A stretch of 64,000 nucleotides of DNA from Maratus speciosus (lineage: Eukaryota; Arthropoda; Arachnida; Araneae; Salticidae). Position 1 is the stretch's first letter; each line of letters begins with the position of its first letter. Under the pieces are notes generated by a model that did not search any database, was not told the DNA's origin, and worked only from the letters and a program-made list of their open reading frames with translations. The stretch is taken from contig OZ010799.1 in assembly GCA_963932465.1 (NCBI GenBank), positions 279,531,164 through 279,595,163 on the forward strand, given 5' to 3'. Shown here piece by piece: positions 32,439-43,239 of the stretch. The translations under genes and the position numbers were made by a program.

Positions 32439-33768
32439 TATCTCACCGGGGCAACCGAGAAAAAGCTGCGACGGTCCGTTGCAGCTTTATAGAAAAACAA
32501 ACAAATTGTCCATTTTCAAATTGTAAATCTTCAAACACAGTTTAACAAAGTAAACATATTAGAAAATGCTTATATATGAGCTTGCAATTTGAAGAAAAAA
32601 AACATATGTTTAAAGTTATATGCATGTAAAGCATAAATTCAACTAGGTTGCTTAAGTCTTTGGATCCATTGCAACTTTACAGTCAGTGAGCAATCATTTT
32701 TTTTGTCCTTGTGTCCTTGTTCTTGGTACCAAGACTCACTTTTTAACTTTGACCCAATTTGGGATGAGCCATGAAACACACATTTGCAAGCATTTAAAAG
32801 AGATAATAAAAAAAACACAATTCAAGTACACTAAAAATAAAAATTGAAAAATATATAAGGTATGAGCATTTGTAACCAAAACTTAAATGTACACATGAAG
32901 AATATAAATGTAAAAATTGAAAATTCGTGCACGTGGCACAGGACCACAAAATAAAGAGGTGCCTAAAGCACGCCCATAAAAAAGGGGTGGCCCTAATTCT
33001 TGTATGTCAACAAGTATTATGGCTTCTCTTAAGACCTCAGCCCTAGAGGAAGAGGGAATAAAAAGGACGACTCACATTGAGCACAACATGAGCCTCCTCG
33101 CTCCCCAGTAGATCACAGTGATCTGCGAAAGGAGCGCGATTCAGTATCCCATATAAATTCTTTGTAAGTAATTTGAATTGGAAAACCAATTCACGTGAAA
33201 GATGTCTCTCATCACAGTGTTGCGTGAACCTTAGGGCAACAATTTTGAACGATTCACGACTTCTTGGAGGCAATGATTATAAAAAGGGAAAACAAAAAAT
33301 ATTTTGTAAATATCAAACTTCTCAAAAAGGACAATCCTAAAGTGGTGAGAGACGGAGTGTCATAATCTGGTAAAATTATGTTCAAGTCATGTAAGCAGGT
33401 ATAGAATTTAATTGAAGGTTTTTTTTTTAATTTAATTCAAGACATAAGTGGCCTGTAAAACTATAACCTTTCTTTTTTTTATGAATGATAAAAGAATATC
33501 TAGCTAGACTTGTTACGGTTAAGTTGTAATAAAGTGAAAGCGTTTAAAGTTAGCTTATATTGCTTAACTTAAGTGTGTAAAAAGAGAAAAAAATGCAAAG
33601 TGACACAGAATATTGTTCACACATGATCTTCGAAACAACACACTCATGGACCAGCCACAATATTGTCAAAGATCACCTATAAACAACACATGTATAATCT
33701 TGATCAGGGATGAACAACATAGTGTCACAATACATAAATTCAAAATAAGTCTTGTAAATAATAAAAGA
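32439..33768 (-). other. Gypsy 3' non-coding region
   Basis: Between the integrase end and the 3' LTR. I see no env-like protein. One 76-codon minus frame (33043-33273) is unrecognised, and I do not call it a gene. Confidence 0.55.
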
Positions 33769-35330
33769 TTATCTTTGTCTTAAATTATAAGTGTGTGGTG
33801 GAAAGTTACTAGTGAAATTACTGTTATTAACATGACTTGAAGGATAAAACAAATGTCCATAACGAGGTGGTGCAAGGCGTGGTCTATCTATGTGCACACG
33901 AAATGCTGTATCATCAGCAGTATGTAACCTTTTTATCGAGAAAGACACAGGTGAATGTTTATGTGTAACTATGTATTGTCCTGTATATCTAGGTTTAAAT
34001 TTGTCAACTGTTTTTAAGTATACAATGTCTTTCAAACAGATGTTTCTTAATTTAGCTTTTCGACTGTATATTTTATATCTTTTATCTTGAGCAGTTTTAA
34101 TGTTGGAATAGGCTTTTTCATAAATTTTGTGCAAGTCTTCTAGTAATTTATAAATTTCAATATGTTTATCTAGAAAAGGTTGATTACAAGAATGATCAAA
34201 AGTGTCAAAGATTAATGAAAGTTCACGACCAAAATGAAGCAAGTTAGGGGAAAATAATGTAGTAGAGTGTCTTGAACCATTGTAAAGAGATTTGTGTATA
34301 AAAATGCATTTTCAAAAGTGTGACCTTCTTGTAACAGAGTAGTAACAGAGTATTTAATTGAGGTGTTTATACGTTCCGAAAGACTGTTGGATTGGGGGTG
34401 TGAAACAGAACTGTGAAGAACCTTTATACCAAGAGTATCATTAAAAATATTATATACATGGGCAGTATACTGGGGTCCTAAGTCAGACAAAACCACAGCA
34501 GGTCTGCCGAAAGTTAAATTGGATAAAGTGGATAAAGTTCTACGTGTCGTGAAAAATGATCAGTGACAGTTAATACATGTTTTCCATTTGAGAAAGGTCC
34601 AACTAAATCTGTGCTTATTGTGTGGCCAAGGTATCTAGGCGTGTAAGTGGGTTGTAAAGGTGCTGGAGGAGTGCGGTGATGTTTTGCTTGTAAACATTTG
34701 ACGCATGAGGCGACGAAATTCAAAGTGTCAACATACATGTTTTTCCAAAAGTATCTAACAGAAAGAAATTCATATGTCTTATGGAAACCAAAGTGAGACA
34801 GATGTGAAATAGTTAGGACTTTACTTTTTAGGGTATCTGGAACAACAATATGATAAGAAAAAGAGTTGTTGTTCAGGTCTTCTTTCTTTATCATTAAAAC
34901 TTTCGAATCAGGATGAGTGAAATATTTAGGGAACTTTTGTGAAGATCCTTTGGTTAAAATTTCATTGTAAATTGAAGATAAATTAGGGTCGTTTTTCTGT
35001 TCCATGCAGAAAGTATCATTAGATATTTCTAACAATGGATCACGTTTTGTTTGATTACCAGTTACAAGATAGTTTACATTATGAGTGTTGATATTTGATG
35101 AGTAGTTGTTAGATTCTGTTGTATCATAGTCCACAATAGGTAATGGTTGAGTGTCATGTAGAATTTCAGGATTAGTAAGCAAAGTTTGCTGATTATTTTC
35201 AAAATTGCAGCGAGACAAATAGTCAGCCAATACATTTGTTGCACCAGGAATGTGTTGAAAAGTATAAGAATATTCAGAAAGTTCAATAAGCCATCTAGTA
35301 GTTATATCAGCAGGATTTGTTGTTTTGTTG
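33769..35330 (-). pseudogene. pol: Gypsy Pol: RNase H end and integrase, frameshifted
   Basis: Continues from the upstream Pol after a frameshift near 35,315-35,325. It begins with the RNase H end (HIPGATNVLADYLSR). The integrase zinc region follows, with HLSHFGFHK and CVKC. The core shows STDLVGPF (first Asp), a break near 34,505, LSDLGPQYTAHVY (second Asp) and SHPQSNSLSERINTS (Glu). Another shift near 34,230 precedes the C-terminal region with KFKPRYTGQYIV. The stop follows HTYNLRQR at 33769. Three frameshifts disable it, unless some are sequencing indels. Confidence 0.88.
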
Positions 35331-37446
35331 TATTTTTTAAAGACTTACTGTCAGAAAGAATTACAAAATCCCTGTTGTATAGGTAATATTTAAAACCAAT
35401 AATTGATTTGTAAATTGCCATAAGTTCTAGTTTTAATGCTGGGTATTTCTTTTCTGAAGATTTTAAAGATTTAGAGAAGTAAGCAACAGGTAATAACTGA
35501 TTGTCATGTTCTTGCAACAAGGCGGCAGAAATAGCAACATTTGAAGCGTCTGTGTTTAGATAGGAAGTTTTATCCCAATCTGGTAACCTTACCATAGGCG
35601 AGTTAAAGAAGATTTTCTGTATAGTTTCAAAAATATCCTGGTGTGTCTTTGTCCACTTAAATTTAGCTTTAGGTGTGGTTAAGTTTATCAAAGGTTGTAC
35701 CAATTGAAAAAAGGATGGAATAAGAGATTTGTAAAATGTGATTACACCAATGAGTCTTTTTAATTGCCTTTTTGTTGTAGGAATGGGGAATGAAGTTATT
35801 TTCACAATGTTCGAATTAATTGGTGTCACAGAGTGATTTTGAATGTGAAAGCCCAAATAGTCGATACTGGTTTTGGGGAATGTACATTTATTAGGTGAAA
35901 GTGTTAAGTTGTATTTAGTTAAGATGTTCAGGATTTTGTCAAGTTTTGTATACATTTCCTGAAATGAATTTGCACCTAATATGAAATCATCTTGGTGGGT
36001 GTAAACACCTTCTAACTGCAACTCATCCAATAAGGAGTCCATTAGTGCTTGAAAAATAGAAGCACTGGATTTCAATCCGAAAACAAGTCTCTTGTACTTA
36101 TACGAGCCAAACATGGTTGTGAAGGTTAGTTGGTTTTGAAATTTTTCCGGTAAATCGATTTGATGGTAGGCCTGATGAAAATCGAGAGCAGTGAAAAATT
36201 TAAAAGATGACAGATTGGAAATAATTGTTTGAATTTTAGGCAGAGGGTATGAAGAACCTTGTATTATAGTATTGATCATGCGAAGATCAAGAGCGAGGCG
36301 ATACCTTTGTTTCCCAGCAGCATCTAGCTTTTTCTTAACAAGTAACAGAGGACATGCCCATTCGAAGCAGTTACGCTCAATTATACCAGCTTCTAATAGT
36401 TGATTTAATTGCTCTTGAGCATCTTTTTGTAGAGACTGAGGGAGGGGAAATGGGAGGGTTTTGATAGGGTATTCATTAACAAATTTTAAGTCTGGAATTA
36501 TTTTGTCAGTGTGGCCTAAGGCATTTAAAGATTTTGAAAATGCAGCTGAGTAATTGAGTAGTAACTCAGTTAAAGTATTTGCCTCTTTAGAGTTTAAATG
36601 TTGCAAATCAAAATCATTAGGTGTTAAATCTTCTTTTCTTTTTTTTAAAGTTTCCTTAGATGCCTGTAGAAGATTAATGAACTGTTGTTCTGAGTTATGA
36701 TGCTTTTCTGAATTTTCAGGAGAGTACTCCAAAATTTCTTCAAATTCAGATAATTCACCAACTCTTGTCTTTTTTTGCAGGTGAATGGTAGTATTTGAAT
36801 TGTTTTTAACCAAAACATTAAAGAAATCATGCGGTTGAGCAGTTTTAGTTTTGCGTTTAGGGTTGTTATTTATTTGAATAATGACGTCAAATCCTACAAT
36901 GTCTTTTTCATGTGGTACGTACTCAAACAAATAACTTACGGATTGCTTGTTGTCATTTTTATTGGTGTACACAGATATCCATTTTTCTTCATGTGGTTCT
37001 AATGTCACTTTACGTGTTAGAAGAACATCTTGAATTTTTCTGTTAACAGAGTGATTATTACATTGTGTTAAATTACTGAGAGTTGCCTCAGTATCTGGAG
37101 GCTCTAATGGAATAGTTAAGTTGTTATTTATGTGTACACATTTGTTAGCTGAGTCTATTATGATATTGAATTTGTTTATAAAGTCATATCCCAGAATACC
37201 TTCAAAAGTCGAGGATTTAGGAATATCGACAATATAAAAATGGTGAGAAAAAGACTTATGTTGTAATTTTATTGTAGCTCTAATGCATGCAGAAAATTCA
37301 ACATCTGAATTTACCGTTTTGGTGCATATGCCAGCGGATAGTCGTTTGTATTTAAGTGTAGCTTTAATATCGTTAAACAACTTTTCTGATAAAAGTAATA
37401 TGGAACTTCCAGAATCTGCTAGAAAAGTGACAGATTGTTTTGCCAC
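35302..37446 (-). CDS. pol: Gypsy Pol: protease, reverse transcriptase, RNase H
   Basis: 714 codons open from the first listed start. The frame is actually open further upstream to the TTAA MITE and, beyond it, to the gag end. The aspartic protease reads FLADSGSS (D11). Reverse transcriptase includes FFTALDFHQAYHQIDL and FGLKSSASIFQ, and the catalytic pair is in HQDD at 484-487, in place of the common Y-x-D-D. RNase H includes LNTDASNVAI, KLELMAIY and LSDSKSLK. It copies element RNA to DNA in the cytoplasm. The frame shifts out near 35,320, before integrase. Pol lies in the -1 frame relative to gag. Confidence 0.92.
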   Translation of the reverse strand: MAKQSVTFLADSGSSILLLSEKLFNDIKATLKYKRLSAGICTKTVNSDVEFSACIRATIKLQHKSFSHHFYIVDIPKSSTFEGILGYDFINKFNIIIDSANKCVHINNNLTIPLEPPDTEATLSNLTQCNNHSVNRKIQDVLLTRKVTLEPHEEKWISVYTNKNDNKQSVSYLFEYVPHEKDIVGFDVIIQINNNPKRKTKTAQPHDFFNVLVKNNSNTTIHLQKKTRVGELSEFEEILEYSPENSEKHHNSEQQFINLLQASKETLKKRKEDLTPNDFDLQHLNSKEANTLTELLLNYSAAFSKSLNALGHTDKIIPDLKFVNEYPIKTLPFPLPQSLQKDAQEQLNQLLEAGIIERNCFEWACPLLLVKKKLDAAGKQRYRLALDLRMINTIIQGSSYPLPKIQTIISNLSSFKFFTALDFHQAYHQIDLPEKFQNQLTFTTMFGSYKYKRLVFGLKSSASIFQALMDSLLDELQLEGVYTHQDDFILGANSFQEMYTKLDKILNILTKYNLTLSPNKCTFPKTSIDYLGFHIQNHSVTPINSNIVKITSFPIPTTKRQLKRLIGVITFYKSLIPSFFQLVQPLINLTTPKAKFKWTKTHQDIFETIQKIFFNSPMVRLPDWDKTSYLNTDASNVAISAALLQEHDNQLLPVAYFSKSLKSSEKKYPALKLELMAIYKSIIGFKYYLYNRDFVILSDSKSLKNTTKQQILLI

Positions 37447-37658
37447 AGAAGCTTTAACAAGTGGAAGAGAAAGGGTGTCTTTATTTACATTACAAATTAA
37501 GTGTGTCTTGTTGTTTTTAGTTTGTGTCGCTATGCAATTAGCAACAGTAATATGCTCTCTGGTTTGAGAACCAACAGAGTTAACTAATCTTTCTTTAGAA
37601 ATCTTAAGGTTAAGGTAAGTTTGGGTCCATAAATAAATTACTGATTTGGAACTGTTAA

Positions 37659-37921
37659 CCTTCTCACTGCCGCGAACTGATATATCCGTTCACTAAGCTG
37701 TAGGTTTCACTTCAGTAGAAGCAATATTTAGATTAACATAATTCTACAAATTTAATGCAGTTTTAAAATATTTTGTTATGATTAATACTCTCAAGATTTA
37801 TATTCCTATTCATAATTATTTTTTTTATATCATGTTAGAAAAATAATCGTTTTTAGACTTTTTAAAAAATTACAGAGAAAACAACATTAAAATTCTGCCC
37901 TTTTGCTCGGCGGTCAGGGGG
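37659..37921. mobile_element. TTAA-flanked MITE between gypsy gag and protease
   Basis: TTAA at 37655-37658 and 37922-37925. The inward ends CCTTCTCACTGCCGCG and CCCCCTGACCGCCGAG are loosely inverted (both contain a C-x-GCCG core). Insert plus one TTAA is 267 bp (89 codons), so it preserves phase, but it contains stops. With it ignored, the pol frame is open from the gag end into protease. Confidence 0.75.
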
Positions 37922-37964
37922 TTAATGTGAGACACAATACCATCAGCAACATTGCGTCTCTGTT

Positions 37965-38591
37965 CTAGTTTTCCTGACTATAACGACTGTTAGTTTTATA
38001 ATTATTTTCTCTTCTCTGCGTATTTGCACGTTTCCATTTGAAACATGCCTGGGCGTCATGGCCAGATCGGTTGCATAATTGACAAGTTGTTAGATTTTTT
38101 GCCCTTTCAACCGTGGCACGATAATCAGTAATTCCTTCTTCCTTAATTTTAATTCTAATTTGAGAAGGAATCGCTTCAAGAAATTTCATGTATTTCATGG
38201 AATCCCGCGCTTTGGGAACCTGTATATCCTCATAGACTTTAGCTGCCAAAACATTTAAGCGGTGAGCTAAATTCTTTATAGTCTCGGCAGGCAAAAGTGA
38301 TAAGTTATTTAACTCGAGATTGGCTGCAGATTTACTTGGCGGGGAAAAGAAAGCTGCGAATTCCTTACGTAAAGTTTCCAAATCTTTTACGTTTTTGAAA
38401 TCAGGGTTCTGCGCGAAAAATTTCTGTGCCGGTCCTCGTAATTTACCAATGAGGAACGAAATAGCTGTTTGCACATTATATTTGTTAATTTCGGCAACAG
38501 CCTTGACCTGATCAAAGAAAAATTGCACTAATTCGGGGTCCCCGTCAAATTCAATAACACCAATTGGGATGTTCTTAGCCATTGTCGCCAA
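37965..38591 (-). CDS. gag: Gypsy Gag with CCHC zinc knuckle
   Basis: 208 codons, a usual size for compact gypsy Gags. The N-terminal and middle region looks like a retrotransposon Gag capsid (FFFDQVKAVAE, LIGKLRGPAQKFF). A single zinc knuckle, CQLCNRSGHDAQAC (C-x2-C-x4-H-x4-C), lies near residues 170-185, followed by a basic tail. The stop TAG is directly preceded by GGAAAAC. Reading back one base there enters the open pol frame, so a -1 frameshift for Gag-Pol is plausible. The start is ATG at 38591; a second Met lies three codons on. Confidence 0.9.
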   Translation of the reverse strand: MATMAKNIPIGVIEFDGDPELVQFFFDQVKAVAEINKYNVQTAISFLIGKLRGPAQKFFAQNPDFKNVKDLETLRKEFAAFFSPPSKSAANLELNNLSLLPAETIKNLAHRLNVLAAKVYEDIQVPKARDSMKYMKFLEAIPSQIRIKIKEEGITDYRATVERAKNLTTCQLCNRSGHDAQACFKWKRANTQRRENNYKTNSRYSQEN

Positions 38592-40009
38592 AGAATCAAT
38601 TTAAGTAATGTGATAACTGATAATTACTGAGTTTCTGCATAATACCACATATACAATAATACAATCTCTGCATAACACCAAAGTATATCAAATAATAAAA
38701 TGCAATTTAAAATTATAGCATTGTAAAATATAATGAAATATAATGTAGGATAATTTAAAGAAAATAAAAATTTTCTCCTTTTAACTTAATCCAAAAAAAA
38801 TAAAAATAAAAGTCTTAATGTAACTTCCTTAAGAGTAGGAAAAAATGATATAAATCATGCCAATAAATCACTTAAAAAAATGCATAAGCAAATAGCTCTT
38901 TTTTTAATAGAGGAATGTAAAATAATAATTACGTAAAATATCCCTAAAGTTTGTGAAAAATCACAAATTTAAGAATAAGGGATTTAACTTTATACTGAAA
39001 ATTATGCCCTCTTTTTTTTAATTAAAAAGTAAATCAATAAAGAGCATAAAAGTCAAGGCAAACATAATATAAATCCATTCAATCACATACAAAAATTACT
39101 TTGTAAAATATTCTTTCGTGAATACGAAAATTGAATTAAATATAATGCAATGCAAGAATTTAATGTGACTTCAGTAAATTACTGAAGAGAAAAAAATTTG
39201 AAACAAATATTCAATTCTCGTATTCTATATGTGTAAAAAAATGAGCAGTTTTTTTATTATCAACTGCCAAAGAAAAATTTGTGTACGACGATGGCCTTTT
39301 TTTTTTTTTATTTTAGCCACTTTTCACTATGTGACGAAAATTTTCTTCAGGGTTTTTTTTAAACCACTTATCGAATCACCAATTTCATAAAAAATTGTAG
39401 AGTCCTTGAAGAACACAAAAACTCTTTTTTTTTTGCACACAAAATTAGCCGTCACACATTTTGTAGACTGTCACACCCTTAAAAAAATTGACGCACTAAC
39501 ATTTCACTTTTTTTTTTAGCTGTTATCTTATGTCACTTTTAAACATATTTCACTACATTATTGACACAACGCCGTTTTCTGAAGCAGAACACAGAACTTG
39601 TGCACAACACTGATTATTTTTTTTTTTTGAAAAGTTGGAGGGAGCACACGCGAATTCACCAAATCACGGAAAAAACGAAAAGGTGATCAGAGGAAAAAAA
39701 ATAACAGAAGAAGCCACTGACGACATTCGGCGAGAGGAGGGGAGAACACCGCACCGTAAAACATCTGTCCATCCAAGAGATGATTCTCTCACTCGAAAAA
39801 GTTTCAGAACTCTCCAGAAACAGAACAGGGGATTTCCCGTTTCCGTGCGACAAATGAACTGCCCGTCATCTTACGCAGGTCACTGGCGAAGACATGTAGC
39901 GGCGAGAAAAATGTTCGCAAGCAGAAAGAAGTAAAATCATGTTTCTATTCATTTCATCATTTATTTTTTTGAGTTGGAGAAAAATACGGCTGCTATGCAC
40001 CAAAGTTTA
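38592..40009 (-). other. Gypsy leader between 5' LTR and gag
   Basis: About 1.4 kb, very A/T-rich with several homopolymers. No coding frame supported. Seven bases inside the LTR edge, the minus strand reads TGGTGCATAGCAGCC (to 40,002), a possible primer-binding site because it begins TGG; the tRNA is not assigned. Confidence 0.6.
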
Positions 40010-41060
40010 TGTCATGGAGATCGCATCAGATGGTGGTTCTTGGGTTCGCTAAAAGGTGATTACAAAAAAACTCCAAAATATCGATGAAAGTACAACTAGT
40101 CTTTATTAATTTCCAATACGCAGAAGGACATCTCACAAAAAGGGAGCTTCAAATACAAAGCTCTCTAAAAGCAGAGATTAAATATATTTATCTCTATGTG
40201 TAGAAGCATATCCGTTAATAAGAAAGAAACTGCTATGCATCGTCACACCATGGAAAAGAAAAAAAACAACAGCGGTCCTTTTTGCGGACCGTTCAGCAGG
40301 GCGGTCAGGGGCGAACTCTCTCATAATGCGTACAGATGTCATATAACTTGGCATATTGTATTATCGCCAACTAATCAAGATTTTGACGCCAATATTACAA
40401 AGACAAAGCATTGGCGACAGGACTAGCAGACAACTTACGTGGCAGCGCTGACTTTCGATGCACTCACAGATGTGAAGCAACCCTACATGTTTCCAGAATT
40501 ATTGCGACGAAAAGTCTGGCATTTGTTTATATTAAAAAAACAGATTGCAGTTAAATGTGATTGAGTAATCTTTAATAAATGTATGTGAACTGTAGAAAGC
40601 ATAATGATAATTGAAGATATAATTTATAACTGCAATTCCAATAAATAGATTATTTTCTTTATTTCCTTTCTTTTTTACCCGTCAAGTTCTAATATGAAAT
40701 GAGAGTGATTTATTTCTAGTGCAGATAAAAATACGTTAGAGAAAAATGAACGGTTGAAATAAAGTGCAGCTGTACGAATTATAACTGGGTATGAATGCAT
40801 TTAAATAAGAACCGTTAGGAAGGGAAATAAATAAATAATCGAGAATGAGAATTTTGAATAATGAAACAAAATATCTGAAACCATAAATCTTTATATGTGT
40901 TGAGAAAAGTTCCTTGTGAAAGGAAAAGAAAAAAAAACTAAATGAATGTAGAAGTATGAATTGTTTTAGGAAAAGGAATTACTATAATGAATTTACTTGT
41001 TTAAGGTAAATTTTGAGAAACGGGGGGTGAAATTGATATGTTGCAGATAAATCTGCCACA
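40010..41060 (-). repeat. Gypsy 5' LTR (right)
   Basis: Uninterrupted copy of 1,051 bp; on the minus strand it begins TGTGGCAGA and ends CCATGACA. It serves as the empty-site reference for the two insertions in the left LTR. The 76-codon plus frame inside it is not a gene. Confidence 0.95.
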
Positions 41061-41065
41061 CCGTC

Positions 41066-41240
41066 GATCAATTTCGCCAAATTATATAAATCGCCAAACC
41101 ACTCGCCAAATTATACAAATTAACAAATTTTTTATTTTAAATAACGAAAGAACAAATAAATTAGTATAACATTAATAAAAAAACAAATAAAATGTCGAAA
41201 TAAAAATCACTTGATGACGTAAACACGTGTTGTCAAGCGA
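41066..41240. repeat. Duplicated block A, copy 1 (TCGCCAAA-rich)
   Basis: Matches 43,450-43,625 in direct orientation (ATTTCGCCAAATT, AATCGCCAAACCACTCGCC, TTGATGACGTA). It lies immediately beyond the gypsy target duplication and repeats the TCGCCAAA motif. Confidence 0.8.
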
Positions 41241-41414
41241 ATGTGACATTTACGATCAACCAATATTGGCATTTAATCTTACAATTTGGCAGCAGTAACT
41301 TGTTCGACGGGATAACTAACAAGTACCGTATTTTTATATATTTTGAAGGAAATTAAGAGAAACAATAATAAGAAACATAATTAAATTTCGTGTATGTTAT
41401 ATATTTTCATTTAA

Positions 41415-41613
41415 CCCCTTCGGGACGAGTGTCTTTCACAGAATTTTTAACCTTTTATTGTCGGTTTTTAAAAACAAAAGTATTTGCCTAATTGAATTTT
41501 GAAAATACTCGGATTAAATAAGGCAAAATTTACAATAAAAATTTACTGGTGATTATAATCACTGATTCTGAGCACCTTAGGTGGCACGTATACCGGTCGT
41601 TCGTCCCCAAGGG
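41415..41613. mobile_element. TTAA-flanked piggyBac-like MITE
   Basis: TTAA at 41411-41414 and 41614-41617. The inward ends CCCCTTCGGGACGAGTG and CCCTTGGGGACGAACG form inverted repeats. 199 bp, the same size class as the 14023 element but a different interior. Confidence 0.85.
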
Positions 41614-41889
41614 TTAATTTAGTGTCTGATTCCAATATTCGTTAGAAAATAAAAGTACGGTTTCTGTTTTAGTAAATGATTCTTATTAAAGAAAAATTTC
41701 TACAACTAGTAATTAAAACTGGTATGTTGTGGCCATCACAAAACTTTCTTCTATATAAATCACGTCAATGAAATCATTTAAATAGTACAAGAAATTACAT
41801 CCATTTAGCACCCATTCATATCAAAGTGTATCTGAATTTGAAGTTGGATGAAAATTCTTGCCTTAGTTCTTAAGATAGAGCGATAGCGA

Positions 41890-42935
41890 AAATTTTGAAA
41901 AATGTAGCATAGCAGCGCCACCTGTTGAGTGATTTACACAAATACATAAACAGGAATAATTGATATCCAGGTATACATGGATCTGAAATTCGTTAAAAAT
42001 CCAAGCATTAGTTCATGAGATAGAGCTATTTAAAAAATCACATAAAACAGCATAGCAGCGCCACCTATTGAGCGATTTACACCAAACTGTATAAAATGTC
42101 AATTCATGTCAAGGACTAACTGACTGTAAAGTTTGATGAAAATTCGTGCATTAGTGCTTGATTTGCACCTATAGTGAAAATTCTGAATAATACAGCATAG
42201 CAGCGCCACCTGTATAGTGATTTACACCAAAATATACAAAATGTCAATTCATGTCAAGGATTAACTGATTCTGAAGTTTGGTGAAAATTATTTCATTAGC
42301 TCTTGAAGTACAGCTATAATAGAAATTCTGAAAAGTGCAGCATAGCAGCGCCACCCGTTGAGCGATTTGCACCAAAACAAAAACCGCACTAATCCATATC
42401 AAAGTATACTTGAATCTGAAGTTTGATAAAATTCCACGCATTAGTTGTTGAGATAGAGCGGAAATCGTAAAAATGCAGTATAGCAGCGCCACCTGTTGAG
42501 CGATTTACGCCAAAATGTACAAAACTTCAATTCATGTCAAGGACTAACTGAATCTGAAGTTTGATGAAAATCCGTGCATTAGTTCTGGAGATTGAGCTAT
42601 TGCGGAAATCGTGAAAAAGGCTGAATAGCAGCACCACCTGTTGAGCGATTTACACCAAAAACTTATCAGCACCAATTTATATCAGGGACTAACTGAATAT
42701 AAGTTTTTATTAAATTCGTGCGTTAGTTCTTGAGATAGAGCGCCCACAAAATTTGTGTCACATACAGACAGACTGACTCACAGATGCACAGACTCACAGA
42801 CAGACATTTTGTAAAACATGTTTTTTGGAATCTCTGACCCCTAAAACGTGTAAATCCTTCGAAAACCGAAAGTCGAAAATTTTTACGATTCCAATACTTT
42901 CTTCTTGTAAAGATAGAAGAAAGTAATAAACAATA
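41890..42935 (+). mobile_element. ~145-bp tandem repeat (6 copies) + CAGA tract + hairpin (B)
   Basis: AGCAGCGCCACC recurs at 41911, 42054, 42199, 42344, 42482 and (as AGCAGCACCACC) 42627, giving periods of 138-145 bp. Each unit continues with TGTTGAGCGATTTACACC, a TTCATGTCAAGGACTAACTG-like block and a TTAGTTCTTGAGATAGAGC-like block. CAGACAGACTGACTCACAGA tracts follow at 42,755-42,806. The unit ends in a hairpin, ACTTTCTTCT with AGAAGAAAGT near 42,896-42,925. This copies the layout of the unit at 8873-9230. It is non-coding. Confidence 0.75.
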
Positions 42936-43239
42936 CTTATCATTGTTATAAAATAATATTGGTAATTATTATTGTATGGGTGCAACAAGATTTGTCAGAT
43001 GGAAAAGTATTTTGGAAAAGAAAGCTCTTTATTAAAAAATACGGAACTCGATATCAACCAGTATAATAATCGGAGTCTAAACCAAAGCTGTGGACTTTTC
43101 TATGCAAAGACATTGTAAAAATTTAATACGTACTGAAGACTTAACCTAAAAAGCTTTCCCAGAGAAATACAGTGGAACCGCTATAAGCCGACACCTTGAT
43201 AACAAGACTACCTAGATAAATAGACATTTTTTACTCATA
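42936..43239. other. Spacer
   Basis: Nothing recognised; AT-rich. Confidence 0.4.

Larger units (their letters stand above)
29824..41060 (-). mobile_element. Complete Ty3/gypsy LTR retrotransposon with three nested insertions
   Basis: Direct terminal repeats at 29824-32438 and 40010-41060 flank gag and pol on the minus strand in the order gag, protease, RT, RNase H, integrase. The target duplication CCGTC is perfect at 29819-29823 and 41061-41065. Subtracting the two insertions and their target duplications from the left repeat gives about 1,052 bp, against 1,051 bp for the right. By eye the LTRs show roughly two dozen differences, so this insertion is older than the BEL element. Pol has frameshifts and a TTAA-flanked MITE sits before the protease, so the copy is not autonomous. 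Confidence 0.96.

Noticed and set aside
33043..33273. Possible env-like or extra gene of the gypsy element
   Set aside because: 76 codons without signal peptide, membrane segment or family motif.
39635..39934. 99-codon plus-strand frame in the gypsy leader
   Set aside because: Antisense to the element, no domain, in the untranslated leader.
40196..40426. 76-codon frame in the gypsy right LTR
   Set aside because: Non-coding LTR sequence; the matching left LTR does not keep the frame.
41890..42750. CRISPR array
   Set aside because: The units are contiguous 145-bp tandem repeats without unique spacers, in a eukaryotic transposon-rich context.
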